A stretch of 64,000 nt of DNA, from contig NZ_LNWY01000006.1 of assembly GCF_001681715.1 (NCBI RefSeq), positions 124,001 to 188,000 on the forward strand. Direction: 5' to 3'. The position numbers were made by a program, and so were the translations under genes. The notes under the pieces are model-generated. The model was not told the origin of the DNA. It saw nothing but the letters and a program-made list of their open reading frames with translations, and searched no databases. This stretch comes from Tritonibacter mobilis (GTDB lineage Bacteria; Pseudomonadota; Alphaproteobacteria; Rhodobacterales; Rhodobacteraceae). Shown one piece after another: positions 55,442 to 64,000 of this stretch; positions within the stretch are counted from its first letter, which is position 1; each line of letters starts with the position of its first letter.

Positions 55442-58400
55442 TTAGATAAGCGTACCGTTCAGGCTGATACCGGCATCTTCTTCGATCAACACGGTTGCAT
55501 CGCCAATCACATAGGCGCTGTAGCCATCGACCGTCGATGTGACCTCTGTCGCACCATTCAGCGTGACTTCGTGGTTCACATTCGCCAGCTCATCTGCCCG
55601 GATCGTCAGGGTGTCGGAGTTGTTCGACAGATCCTTGATCAGGTCTTCGGTCAGAACAAGGTTGGCCCCGTCCGTGCCGTTTTCGAACACCAGATCAATC
55701 GCGTCGATGTTGAACCCGTCCAGACCAGAGAGCAGGCTTGCGCTGGGGTTTTCTTGGTCGATCACCAGGGTCGAGGACTTGTTGCCCGCGTCATCGGTGC
55801 TCTGAATGATCAGGTTGGCGCCGTCTGAGATCGGAGTGTCGAGGTCGAGTCTGTCGATCCCAGAAATTCCCGAGGCCGTTTCCGTCGCACCCACCTGTGT
55901 CGCGTTACCGCTGCTGTCGAGCGAGTACAGAGACCGGGCATCGCCTGAGTCATCAAGGTAGATGTCGTGGATTTGCCCCGCAATGGCGGTCGTTCCGGCG
56001 AATTCTGGCGTGTCATACAGCGTATCGATGCTGATCGGCTGCACAAGCGTGTCGACGTTGCCTGCAGGGTCGGTCGCTGTGACAGTGGCGTTTAGCCCAC
56101 CTTGCGGGAAGGTACCGATATCATCGCCGTCGACGGTCAGGCTCCAGTTGCCATTTCCATCTACCGTCGCATCATGCGTGGTGCCGTTGATCTCAACCGA
56201 AACACTGGACCCCTGCTCGACTGTCCCCTGCAGGGTAAAGCCTTGCTGCATATCCTCAAGGTTCACGTTCACCGTGTCGTTTTGATCCGCGGAGGTGTAG
56301 TTCACCACTTCGGTATCCAACGCGACTGTATCGGTGTCGGTTTCGGTGTTGCCAGCATCATCGCTGATCGACGCGGTCACATCCAGATTGTCGGTGCCCT
56401 CAGGGATCTCACTTGCGGCAAAGTCATAGGACCAGTTGCCGTTTGCATCCGCGACAGTGGTGCCGCTTGCGGTGCCGAGGGTGACGGTAACAGTCTCGCC
56501 TGCGGTCGCGGTCCCTGTGATGGTAACCCCATCCGCACGCTCGTTGTTGTTGATGATGTCGTCAGTCTCGATCGGCGCGTCGCTGAGCTTCACAAAACCT
56601 GCGTCGGTGTCGACACGGATAGAGGACGTTGTCGTATCGGTGTTGCCAACCGCATCGGTCGAGGTCACGGAGATCGACGTGTCATATTCGCCATCGGGCA
56701 GGGTGCCCGGCTCGTAGGTTACGGTCCAGTTGCCGCTGTTGTCAGCGGTTGTCGTGCGGGTGACACCTTCGATGAGAACCTCAACAGTTGCGCCTGCTTC
56801 TGCGGTGCCGGTAATGGCAACGCCTGCGGCAGATTCTGTTGCGTTCACAATGTCATCACCACCGGCAAGACCAGTGTCGATGGTCACTTCGGTCTCAGTG
56901 TCCACTTTGATCGTGGAGGCGGCCGTAGCGGTGTTACCCACTGCATCGGTGGAGGTCACGGAGATATCCGCATCATATTCCCCACCCGGCAGGCTACCGG
57001 ATTCGTAGGTAACGCTCCAGTTGCCGTTGGCGTCTGCGGTTGTGGTCCGTGTCACCCCTTCGACGACGACCTCGACAGAAGAGCCCGCTTCGGCGGTGCC
57101 GGTGATCGCGACGCCAGCGCCTGCCTCGGCTGCGCTGACAATGTCATCGCCGCCTGCAAGGTTGCTGTCGATGGTGACTGCGGCTTCTGTGTCGATGGCA
57201 ATGGTGGACTGCGTGGTGGCGCTATTGCCCGCTGTATCGGTAGATGTCACTGAAATATCAGCGTCATACGTCCCGCCGGGCAGAGTGCCAGTTTCATAGG
57301 TCACCGACCAGGTACCATTGCTGTCGGCTGTGGTGGTGCGGGTGACGCCCTCCACGACCACTTCGACCGTCGCGCCCGCTTCGGCGGTGCCGGTGATGGC
57401 AACGCCTGCGGCGGCAGCGGCCTCAGCTGCGTTGACGATATCGTCACCGCCTGACAGTCCGGAATTCACAGCGACCGAGGTCTCCGTGTCCACTTCCAAC
57501 ACATCCTGCGTCACGGTGCTGTTGCCGTGGGGGTCTGTGGTGGTGATCTTAATGTCGGTTTCGTATTCGCCGGTGCGAATTTCGTCCGGGGTAAAGGTCA
57601 GCGTCCAGTTGCCATCGCCGTCGACGGTGGTGGTGTGGCTGTTGCCTTCGATTTCCAGAGTAACCGTCGCGCCGGGTTCACCGGTCCCGCTGATGATAGT
57701 CCCGCTTTCCTGTTCATCGCCATTGACGATGTCATTCACCGACTGAGTGCCTTCGGTGATAACGACCGTTGGCGGTTCCGTGTCGATGTCGATGGTGGGG
57801 CCATCGACATCATCATAGGTGGTGCCATCGGGCGCTACGACGTCCACGGTGGTCTCATATACGCCATCGTCGGGCAGGTCGTCGGTCGGGAAATCAACAG
57901 ACCAAGTCCCGTCGTCACCAACGGTTGTGGTGCCGGTCACGCCGCCAATGTCTACTTCTACGGTGGAGCCGGGCTCGCCCGTGCCAGAGATCGTCACCCC
58001 ATCCGGGTCACCTTCTGGGACGTCATAGGTGCCATCGGCGTCGTTTACGGTCGGAACGATGGGGCCACCATCTCCACCACCGCCGCCACCGTCTCCGTCA
58101 CCACCGCCGCCGGCGATGATAGCGGCACCTGCCGCGGCTGCGCCCAGACCGCCGAGGCCACCAAGGAACGGGGCCGCAACCAGCGGCGCAACCACTGGTT
58201 CAATACGATCAACGTCAAGGAAGACCATGTCGTCGTAAGCGCTCCACTTGCCAGAAAGGTCAAGCGGCTCATAGCTCGCAAACAACATGCCATCGGCTTT
58301 GTCTTCGAGCACAACCTCGATGAAATCGCCTTCATCGCTCAGGAAAAGATTTTTGGGGCCGGAGGCTGCGGTGTCATAAAACCCGTCCAGCTCGACGATC

Positions 58401-58588
58401 GTACCATCGGCCAGGGTAATATGCAGATCGCGGCCACGCCGGGTGTAGCTCTGCACATCGCTCGGATCGAGGTTGAGAGAGATATCCTTGGCGTCGGTGG
58501 TTGAAATGACTGAGGGGGACCCTTCTGCAGAGGTCCCATGCTGATTGGTACCCGAAGCGTTGCGGGTAATAAATGCAACGGTGCTCAT
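55442..58588 (-). CDS. Large Ig-like-repeat surface protein/adhesin (BapA-like, T1SS substrate)
   Basis: The 1048-residue acidic protein has no Sec signal. Residues ~35-130 resemble the BapA/LapF prefix-like domain (YTRRGRDLHITLADGTIVELDGF). A Gly/Ala stretch and a GGGGDGDGG low-complexity linker (about residues 140-175) follow. Then come about seven bacterial Ig-like repeats of ~95 residues (about 190-855), each with an I-x-GTAEAG-type turn and a closing D-T/D-T-E strand. Three central repeats (about 373-660) are nearly identical in protein and DNA. The last ~190 residues are Asp/Asn/Leu-rich, as in type I secreted proteins. It heads the TolC-ABC-HlyD operon, so it is the likely cargo; no classical GGxGxD RTX array is seen. 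Confidence 0.9.
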   Translation of the reverse strand: MSTVAFITRNASGTNQHGTSAEGSPSVISTTDAKDISLNLDPSDVQSYTRRGRDLHITLADGTIVELDGFYDTAASGPKNLFLSDEGDFIEVVLEDKADGMLFASYEPLDLSGKWSAYDDMVFLDVDRIEPVVAPLVAAPFLGGLGGLGAAAAGAAIIAGGGGDGDGGGGGGDGGPIVPTVNDADGTYDVPEGDPDGVTISGTGEPGSTVEVDIGGVTGTTTVGDDGTWSVDFPTDDLPDDGVYETTVDVVAPDGTTYDDVDGPTIDIDTEPPTVVITEGTQSVNDIVNGDEQESGTIISGTGEPGATVTLEIEGNSHTTTVDGDGNWTLTFTPDEIRTGEYETDIKITTTDPHGNSTVTQDVLEVDTETSVAVNSGLSGGDDIVNAAEAAAAAGVAITGTAEAGATVEVVVEGVTRTTTADSNGTWSVTYETGTLPGGTYDADISVTSTDTAGNSATTQSTIAIDTEAAVTIDSNLAGGDDIVSAAEAGAGVAITGTAEAGSSVEVVVEGVTRTTTADANGNWSVTYESGSLPGGEYDADISVTSTDAVGNTATAASTIKVDTETEVTIDTGLAGGDDIVNATESAAGVAITGTAEAGATVEVLIEGVTRTTTADNSGNWTVTYEPGTLPDGEYDTSISVTSTDAVGNTDTTTSSIRVDTDAGFVKLSDAPIETDDIINNNERADGVTITGTATAGETVTVTLGTASGTTVADANGNWSYDFAASEIPEGTDNLDVTASISDDAGNTETDTDTVALDTEVVNYTSADQNDTVNVNLEDMQQGFTLQGTVEQGSSVSVEINGTTHDATVDGNGNWSLTVDGDDIGTFPQGGLNATVTATDPAGNVDTLVQPISIDTLYDTPEFAGTTAIAGQIHDIYLDDSGDARSLYSLDSSGNATQVGATETASGISGIDRLDLDTPISDGANLIIQSTDDAGNKSSTLVIDQENPSASLLSGLDGFNIDAIDLVFENGTDGANLVLTEDLIKDLSNNSDTLTIRADELANVNHEVTLNGATEVTSTVDGYSAYVIGDATVLIEEDAGISLNGTLI
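56600..57480 (-). repeat. Tandem ~290-bp DNA repeats inside the adhesin gene
   Basis: Three consecutive units of about 288-294 bp with high similarity encode the central Ig-like domains. Matching blocks include the GGTGACGCCTTCGAC-type and GCCTGCTTCGGCGGTGCCGG-type segments. They allow domain number change by recombination. Confidence 0.85.
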
Positions 58589-58980
58589 GCTTAACTGCTC
58601 ACTTTATAACGCGCACGCGGTATGAATCACCTCGCGTCGCTTGGTTCATTAGCCTGTATGTGTCTGCCTTATGCCGACTTTGCGGCGTTATTGAGGTTAA
58701 TATGCATTCAACTTAGTTTACCTGTCCAGACCGTGTTTGGCCCTCGGTGCCCGGTTTGAAGCCATAGCGTGCCTCAAACACCTCACTTTTGGTCAGGCAC
58801 GCCAATGCGTGTCCTCGATCCCGTAGAAATACTGCAACTCGTTAATATTAGATTAACCATAATTCTGGCGAAAACAGACAGGGCCTGCGGGCGGCTAGCC
58901 CATGTATTGCGCTTATTGAGGAGCTGCCTGTTGGGCTGTGTCAAACACGCATGTCGCATAAAATTGAAGCAAAGTGACGT

Positions 58981-59052
58981 GTAAATTTACCAGCGTTAAC
59001 CGAAAATATACCAAACTTTGGTATCAAGAGTGGCATATGTAGTGTATGCTAC
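58981..59052. promoter_or_regulatory. Cluster of palindromes upstream of yeaG and the adhesin gene
   Basis: GTAAATTTAC (58981-58990) is a perfect 10-bp palindrome. ATACCAAA-C-TTTGGTAT (59008-59024) is a perfect 8+1+8 palindrome. GCATA-N7-TATGC (59033-59049) and GTAG-N6-CTAC (59039-59052) follow. These look like operator sites; the proteins that bind are unknown. Confidence 0.5.
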
Positions 59053-59094
59053 GAATAAAACAGATCCGACGCTAAGCCCCTTGGCAGCGGTGGA

Positions 59095-59125
59095 ATCCCT
59101 CCTACCATCAGGTAGAGGCTGGGAT
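59095..59125 (+). other. Predicted hairpin in the yeaG leader
   Basis: ATCCC (59095-59099) pairs with GGGAT (59121-59125), and CTACC (59102-59106) pairs with GGTAG (59111-59115), closing an ATCA loop. It lies about 155 bases before the yeaG start. No T-run follows. Confidence 0.4.
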
Positions 59126-59278
59126 GCCGACTGGTAACGCGGCCCAATGCGCCGAGCAGACTCAAATAACAACGACAAACGCGGATACCTTTATGGCCCT
59201 CGTCAGGCCGCTCTTTTCGCGTGCAATCCCTGAACCCAGGAGGACGGGTAACGACGTTAACCAGGAGGCGAGACCCCG

Positions 59279-61213
59279 ATGAATAAAGTTGCAGAGCTTT
59301 TTGCAGAGGCCTATGGCCAGACGCGCGAGCAGGAAATGTCTTTGCAGGACTATCTCACGGCCTGTCGCGATGATCCCAGCATGTATGCCAATGTCGCAGA
59401 ACGCATGTTGAAGGCCATCGGTGACGAGGAACTGGTAGACACATCAAAGGACGCCCGATTGGGGCCGATCTTCCAGAACCGGACGATCAAACGCTACTCA
59501 GCCTTCAAGGATTTCTACGGCATGGAGGACACGGTCGAACGGATCGTGGGTTATTTTCGCCATGCCGCACAGGGGCTCGAGGAACGTAAACAGATCCTCT
59601 ATCTGCTGGGGCCGGTTGGCGGCGGCAAGTCATCGCTGGCGGAACGGTTAAAGCGCATTGTCGAGGATCAGCCGATCTACGTCCTCAAAGCGGGCGATCA
59701 GATGTCGCCCATCTTTGAAAGCCCGCTGGGCCTGTTTGATCCTGTCCGCATGGGCAAACTTCTTGAAGAAGAATACGGCATTGCCACTCATCGTTTGCCG
59801 GGCCTGATGTCACCTTGGGCGGTGCAACGCCTTGATGAGTTCGAGGGCGACATCAATAAGTTCACAGTTGTGAAACTGCACCCCTCGCGCCTGCGTCGCA
59901 TCTGTGTCGCCAAGGTCGAGCCAGGGGATGAGAACAATCAGGACATCTCCACCCTCGTCGGCAAGGTCGATATTCGCCAGCTGGAGCACTACAGTCAGGA
60001 CAATCCGGATGCCTACAGCTTTTCCGGTGGTTTGAACCGGGCCACGCAGGGTGTGCTTGAATTTGTTGAGATGTTCAAAGCACCGATCAAGATGCTGCAC
60101 CCGCTGCTGACCGCCACGCAGGAAGGCAACTACATGGGGACCGAGAGTTTCGGCGCGATCCCCTTTAACGGTCTGATCCTCGCGCATTCCAACGAGAGCG
60201 AATGGCAGACGTTCAAGAACAACAAGAACAACGAGGCCTTTATCGACCGGGTGTCGATAGTGAAGGTGCCTTACTGCCTGCGGGTCTCGGACGAGGCGAA
60301 GATCTACGAAAAACTGATCCAGAATTCTGAGCTGCGCGAAGCGCCTTGTGCGCCGGAAACCCTCAAGATCCTCAGCCGGTTCTCGGTCCTGACGCGTCTG
60401 AAGCCACATGAGAACTCAAATCTCTACTCCAAGATGCGGGTCTATGATGGCGAGAGCCTGAAAGACACCGACCCCAAGGCCAAAACCGTGCAGGAGTATC
60501 AGGACCGCGCGGGCGTTGACGAGGGCATGAACGGGGTTTCTACCCGCTTTGCCTTTAAGGTGCTGTCGTCGGTCTTCAACCACGACACCAAAGAGGTCGC
60601 AGCTGATCCGGTGCATCTGATGTATGTGCTGGAGGGGATGATCAAACGCGAACAGTTCCCGCAGGAGACAGAACAGAAGTACCTGGAGTTCATCAAGACC
60701 GAGCTTGCGCCGCGCTATGAGGAGTTTATCGGCAACGAGATCCAGAAGGCCTATCTGGAGAGCTATACCGAATACGGCCAGAACGTCTTTGACCGCTATA
60801 TCTCTTATGCGGATGCTTGGATCGAAGAGCAGGACTATAAAGACCCCGATACCGGGCAGCTCTACGACCGTGAGGTGCTGGACGCGGAACTCTCGAAAAT
60901 CGAGAAACCGGTGGGCATCGCCAATCCTAAGGATTTCCGCAACGAGGTTGTGAAATTTGCTCTGCGGCACCGCGCCAACACCGGCTCGAACCCAGCGTGG
61001 AATTCTTATGAAAAGCTGCGCGATGTCATTGAAAAGCATATGTTCTCTCAGGTTGAGGAACTGCTCCCAGTGATTTCTTTCGGGTCGAAGAAAGACAGCA
61101 AGACCGAAAGCAAGCATCAGGAGTTCGTCGAGCGCATGCGCGCCCATGGCTACACCGACAGGCAGGTCCGACGCCTTGTTGAGTGGTACATGCGGGTGAA
61201 CAAGGCGGGCTAA
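59279..61213 (+). CDS. yeaG: PrkA-family serine protein kinase YeaG
   Basis: The 644-residue protein has an AAA+ ATPase-like N-terminal domain with Walker A GPVGGGKSS (residues 111-119, K117), ENSNLYSKMRVYDGE in the middle, and a C-terminal kinase-like PrkA domain. It belongs to the sigma-S/nitrogen-stress YeaG family, which works with YeaH. Ribosome-binding sequence AGGAGG precedes the ATG. It is followed after 18 bases by yeaH and then spoVR, the standard three-gene operon. Confidence 0.96.
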   Translation: MNKVAELFAEAYGQTREQEMSLQDYLTACRDDPSMYANVAERMLKAIGDEELVDTSKDARLGPIFQNRTIKRYSAFKDFYGMEDTVERIVGYFRHAAQGLEERKQILYLLGPVGGGKSSLAERLKRIVEDQPIYVLKAGDQMSPIFESPLGLFDPVRMGKLLEEEYGIATHRLPGLMSPWAVQRLDEFEGDINKFTVVKLHPSRLRRICVAKVEPGDENNQDISTLVGKVDIRQLEHYSQDNPDAYSFSGGLNRATQGVLEFVEMFKAPIKMLHPLLTATQEGNYMGTESFGAIPFNGLILAHSNESEWQTFKNNKNNEAFIDRVSIVKVPYCLRVSDEAKIYEKLIQNSELREAPCAPETLKILSRFSVLTRLKPHENSNLYSKMRVYDGESLKDTDPKAKTVQEYQDRAGVDEGMNGVSTRFAFKVLSSVFNHDTKEVAADPVHLMYVLEGMIKREQFPQETEQKYLEFIKTELAPRYEEFIGNEIQKAYLESYTEYGQNVFDRYISYADAWIEEQDYKDPDTGQLYDREVLDAELSKIEKPVGIANPKDFRNEVVKFALRHRANTGSNPAWNSYEKLRDVIEKHMFSQVEELLPVISFGSKKDSKTESKHQEFVERMRAHGYTDRQVRRLVEWYMRVNKAG

Positions 61214-61231
61214 CAGGCGGGAGGTGTCTTC

Positions 61232-62548
61232 ATGCACCACTTCATCGACAGGCGCGCAAATCCAAAAGGCAAAAGCTTGGGGAACCGGCAACGGTTCCTC
61301 AGACGCGCGCGCGAAAATATCAAGGAACGCGTGGATCGCTCGGTGCGGGAAAAATCCATTGGCAGCGGCGAGAGCGTTCCGGAAAATGGTGAAAAAATCA
61401 CCATTCCCTCTAAGGGGTTAAAAGAGCCACGTCTATATCATGGCCCCGGCGGAAATCGCCAATACGTGCTGCCGGGCAATAAGGATTTTGTCGTCGGAGA
61501 TACCATTGACCGACCCCAAGGTGGAGCGGGCGAGGGAGGGCGTAAGGCCTCTGAGGATGGGGAGGGCGATGACGAGTTTTCCTTTACCCTGACGCGGGAT
61601 GAGTACCTTGAAATCCTGTTTGATGGGCTGGAACTGCCCGATCTGGTGGAAAAGGCCACCGTTGAGACCGAAACCATCGGTACGCGTCGCGCGGGTCTGA
61701 CCACGGCAGGCACCCCCAATAACCTCAATCTGGTGCGCACCATGCGCAACTCGCTGGGCCGTCGCATTGCCCTGCAGCGCCCCACAACCAAGAGTCAGCG
61801 TGAGCTGGAGGCGCAGATTGCCGAGTTAGAAGAATTGGAGGAGCGCTCGCCCAGTCAAGAACAGGTACTGGCGGAGCTCACCGCAAAACTCGACGGCATC
61901 AAGCGCAAACGCCGCGTCGTGGGCTACATCGACCCGCTGGATCTGCGGTATGATACCTTTGTGCCGGAAAAAATCCGCAACTCCCGTGCGGTGGTCTTCT
62001 GCCTGATGGATGTCTCCGGCTCCATGCAGGAGCGCGAAAAGGATCTGGCGAAACGGTTTTTCCTCTTGCTGCATCTGTTCCTGACGCGCGGCTATGAGCA
62101 CACCGAAATCGTATTTGTGCGCCATACCCATTATGCGCAGGAAGTGGATGAAGAGACGTTCTTTTACGCTCGCGAAACTGGCGGGACGATTGTCTCTACG
62201 GCGCTGGAAAAGATGAAGGAAATCATCGACGAACGCTACCCACCGGATGAATGGAACATCTATGGCGCGCAGGCCTCGGACGGGGAGAATTTCGGCAATG
62301 ACTCCGTGCGTTGTCGTAAAATCCTGACCGAGCAATTGCTGCCGATGTGCCAGTTCTACGCATATGTCGAGATTGTCGAAGAAAGCGCGCAGATGCTGTT
62401 GGACAATACCGAGGCGGGCGAGGACCTGTGGCAGAACTACCGGCAAGTCAAAGAGGCCTGCAGGCATTTTGAGATGCAGCGCGTCTCTGAGCCGGGCCAC
62501 ATTTACCCGATCTTCCGAGAGTTCTTCCTGCCCAAGGTGAAAGGCTGA
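61232..62548 (+). CDS. yeaH: YeaH (DUF444 family) protein
   Basis: The 438-residue partner of YeaG. It has a basic N-terminus (HHFIDRRANPKGKSLGNRQRFL) and a charged middle region. A von Willebrand A-like domain follows with the MIDAS-type motif DVSGSM near residues 262-267, and FVRHTHYAQEVDEETFFY and GTIVSTALEKM segments. The family acts in stress signalling with the kinase; its molecular role is not known. GGGAGG lies before the ATG. Confidence 0.95.
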   Translation: MHHFIDRRANPKGKSLGNRQRFLRRARENIKERVDRSVREKSIGSGESVPENGEKITIPSKGLKEPRLYHGPGGNRQYVLPGNKDFVVGDTIDRPQGGAGEGGRKASEDGEGDDEFSFTLTRDEYLEILFDGLELPDLVEKATVETETIGTRRAGLTTAGTPNNLNLVRTMRNSLGRRIALQRPTTKSQRELEAQIAELEELEERSPSQEQVLAELTAKLDGIKRKRRVVGYIDPLDLRYDTFVPEKIRNSRAVVFCLMDVSGSMQEREKDLAKRFFLLLHLFLTRGYEHTEIVFVRHTHYAQEVDEETFFYARETGGTIVSTALEKMKEIIDERYPPDEWNIYGAQASDGENFGNDSVRCRKILTEQLLPMCQFYAYVEIVEESAQMLLDNTEAGEDLWQNYRQVKEACRHFEMQRVSEPGHIYPIFREFFLPKVKG

Positions 62549-62553
62549 CCCGT

Positions 62554-64000
62554 ATGGAGACCGCAAAAACCACCACCACACCGCTGTTCGATGGGCCAGA
62601 GTGGACGTTCGAGCTCTTGGAGAAAGCGCGCGATGCGATTGAGACAATCGCATTGGGTGATTTGGGATTGGACGTCTATCCCAACCAGATTGAGATCATC
62701 TCGGCCGAGCAGATGCTGGATGCCTATTCCTGTGTCGGGTTGCCGTTGATGTATCAGCATTGGTCGTTCGGCAAACATTTTGCCCGCGACGAGGCGCTCT
62801 ATCGCACGGGGCGTCAGGGCCTTGCCTATGAAATTGTCATCAACTCCAACCCCTGCATCAGCTACAATATGGAAGAGAACACCATGGCGATGCAGACGCT
62901 GGTGATGGCGCATGCGGCCTTTGGGCATAACCACTTCTTCAAGAACAACTATCTGTTCCAGCAATGGACTGATGCGGATGGGATTCAGGATTATCTGGCC
63001 TTTTCCAAAAACTACATTGCCGCCTGCGAGGAGCGCTATGGCTTTGATGCGGTGGAGGAAATTCTAGACGCAGCCCATGCGCTACAGTCGCAGGGTGTTT
63101 TTCGCTATGGTCGCCCACCCAAACCGACGATTGAGGAACGCCGCGCCATGCAGCAGTTGCGCGAGGCTTACGAGAAGGGGCAAAGCGCGCTGGATATCTG
63201 GACGGATGCAACGCTGGGGCTGAAGCGTGATTCAGACGCGCAAGATGAGGATCTGGATCACTCTGAACGGCGCAAGCGCATGAACCTGCCGCAGGAAAAC
63301 ATCCTTTATTTCCTTGAGAAACACAGCCCTGTGTTGGAGCCGTGGCAGCGCGAAATTCTGCGCATCGTGCGGATGCTGGCGCAGTATTTCTATCCGCAAA
63401 AACAGACCAAGGTGATGAATGAAGGCTGCGCGACGTTTGTGCATTACTACATCATCAACGCGCTTTATGATCAGGGTCTTGTGACTCAGGGCGCCTTAAT
63501 GGAGATGATGCACAGCCATACAAATGTGGTGATGCAGCCAGAATATGACGACCCGCGCTACTCCGGTATCAACCCCTATGCGCTGGGCTTTGCGATGATG
63601 CAGGACATTCGCCGCATCTGCGAGGAGCCGACCGAGGAGGACCGCGAGTGGTTCCCGGATATTGCGGGCGATCCTGACTGGCGTGGGGTGCTGCGCAATG
63701 CCTGGGCCAACTACCGCGACGAGAGTTTTATTCAGCAGTATCTGTCGCCGCACCTGATCCGCAAGTTTAAGCTGTTCACGCTGACGGATGATGAGACGCA
63801 CCCAAAGCTGGTGATCAGCCAGATCCACAATCGCGCGGGCTATAAGGCCATTCGCCGCGACCTCGCGAAGCAATATGATCTGGCCTATATCGAACCCGAT
63901 ATTCAGGTGAGCGATGCGGATCTAAAAGGGGATCGCACGCTCAAGCTTACTCACAAAGTGCGCGACAATGTGCATCTGGCCGAGGCCGACCGGGATGAGG
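62554..64000 (+). CDS. ycgB: SpoVR-family protein (YcgB-like), 3' end outside window
   Basis: The frame opens at ATG 62554, 5 bases after the yeaH stop, and runs to the right edge without a stop, giving about 482 visible residues of an expected ~510. Conserved SpoVR segments include PLMYQHWSFGKHFARDE, YEIVINSNPCISYNMEENT, AHAAFGHNHFFKNNYLF, NEGCATFVHYYIINALYDQG and NPYALGFAMMQDIRRICEEP. Family function is unknown; it is linked to spore cortex in Bacillus and to stress in Gram-negatives. The yeaG-yeaH-spoVR order is the usual one. Confidence 0.95.
   Translation, partial: METAKTTTTPLFDGPEWTFELLEKARDAIETIALGDLGLDVYPNQIEIISAEQMLDAYSCVGLPLMYQHWSFGKHFARDEALYRTGRQGLAYEIVINSNPCISYNMEENTMAMQTLVMAHAAFGHNHFFKNNYLFQQWTDADGIQDYLAFSKNYIAACEERYGFDAVEEILDAAHALQSQGVFRYGRPPKPTIEERRAMQQLREAYEKGQSALDIWTDATLGLKRDSDAQDEDLDHSERRKRMNLPQENILYFLEKHSPVLEPWQREILRIVRMLAQYFYPQKQTKVMNEGCATFVHYYIINALYDQGLVTQGALMEMMHSHTNVVMQPEYDDPRYSGINPYALGFAMMQDIRRICEEPTEEDREWFPDIAGDPDWRGVLRNAWANYRDESFIQQYLSPHLIRKFKLFTLTDDETHPKLVISQIHNRAGYKAIRRDLAKQYDLAYIEPDIQVSDADLKGDRTLKLTHKVRDNVHLAEADRDE

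Larger units (their letters stand above)
58589..59278. other. Divergent intergenic region between the adhesin and yeaG
   Basis: No gene supported over 690 bp. The adhesin-proximal half is AT-richer than its surroundings. Near 58981-59052 there is a cluster of palindromes, and near 59095-59125 a hairpin in the yeaG leader. Promoters for both directions presumably lie here, but none is clear enough to call. Confidence 0.6.

Noticed and set aside
56102-57253. 383-codon open frame antisense to the adhesin gene
   Set aside because: It is a by-product of the tandem repeats on the other strand; its own repeats mirror the Ig-like domains.
56600-57480. Periodic repeats that could suggest a CRISPR array
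   Set aside because: Units are ~290 bp, have no unique spacers, and are in-frame coding repeats of Ig-like domains.
54037-58588. Classical RTX toxin interpretation of the type I secretion cargo
   Set aside because: No GGxGxDxxx nonapeptide array or toxin domain is present; Ig-like repeats point to an adhesin.

Overview
The window looks like chromosomal DNA of a marine Rhodobacteraceae (Roseobacter-group alphaproteobacterium; a Phaeobacter/Ruegeria/Leisingera-like genome is my best guess, at low certainty for genus). The reasons are high GC content, the aa3 oxidase cluster order ctaC-ctaB-(small protein)-ctaG-ctaE-surf1-thrC-M16 peptidase, the hisS-hisZ-hisG block with a short HisG, DUF1489 and FYDLN-acid-domain proteins, and family-typical intergenic repeats. 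No rRNA, tRNA, CRISPR array, insertion sequence or prophage was recognised.

Layout. 1-4.6 kb: end of a TetR-type regulator, then topA and dprA. 4.65-13.9 kb: tldD, divergent from the cytochrome c oxidase assembly operon (ctaC, ctaB, small membrane protein, ctaG, ctaE, surf1), then thrC, an M16 peptidase and a GNAT acetyltransferase coupled by short overlaps. 13.9-23.3 kb: housekeeping genes (FAD-linked oxidase, isoprenylcysteine-methyltransferase-like protein, fasciclin protein, apt, mtnP, dnaE, DUF995 protein, slyX). 23.4-28.7 kb: hisS-hisZ-hisG, a DUF1489 protein, a FYDLN protein and an M48/SprT-like metalloprotease.

28.7-37.3 kb is an accessory catabolic cluster, all on the + strand: GntR regulator, serine acetyltransferase homologue, glyoxalase-like protein, M20 amidohydrolase, LysR regulator, 3-hydroxyisobutyrate-dehydrogenase-like enzyme, aldehyde dehydrogenase, and a DUF3100 membrane protein with a small membrane partner. 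It ends in a strong terminator. Its substrate is unknown and it is the best candidate here for an undescribed pathway. 37.5-39.9 kb: an orphan vgrG-PAAR pair with no other T6SS gene.

40.0-44.3 kb: class Ib ribonucleotide reductase operon nrdHIEF on the - strand. Its upstream region carries a cobalamin riboswitch, a tandem pair of NrdR-like boxes overlapping a predicted promoter, and DnaA boxes. 44.4-49 kb: arsenic operon (arsR-arsC fusion, ArsJ-type GAPDH, arsJ, acr3, GFA-domain protein). 49.5-50.2 kb: secreted trypsin-like protease. 50.4-58.6 kb: type I secretion system (TolC-like, ABC, HlyD-like) with a large Ig-like-repeat adhesin. 59.3 kb to the right edge: yeaG (prkA)-yeaH-spoVR stress operon, with spoVR cut by the window end.

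Start codons were chosen from ribosome-binding sites and family N-termini, and several differ from the longest open frame. All family names come from reading the sequence; no database search was run.
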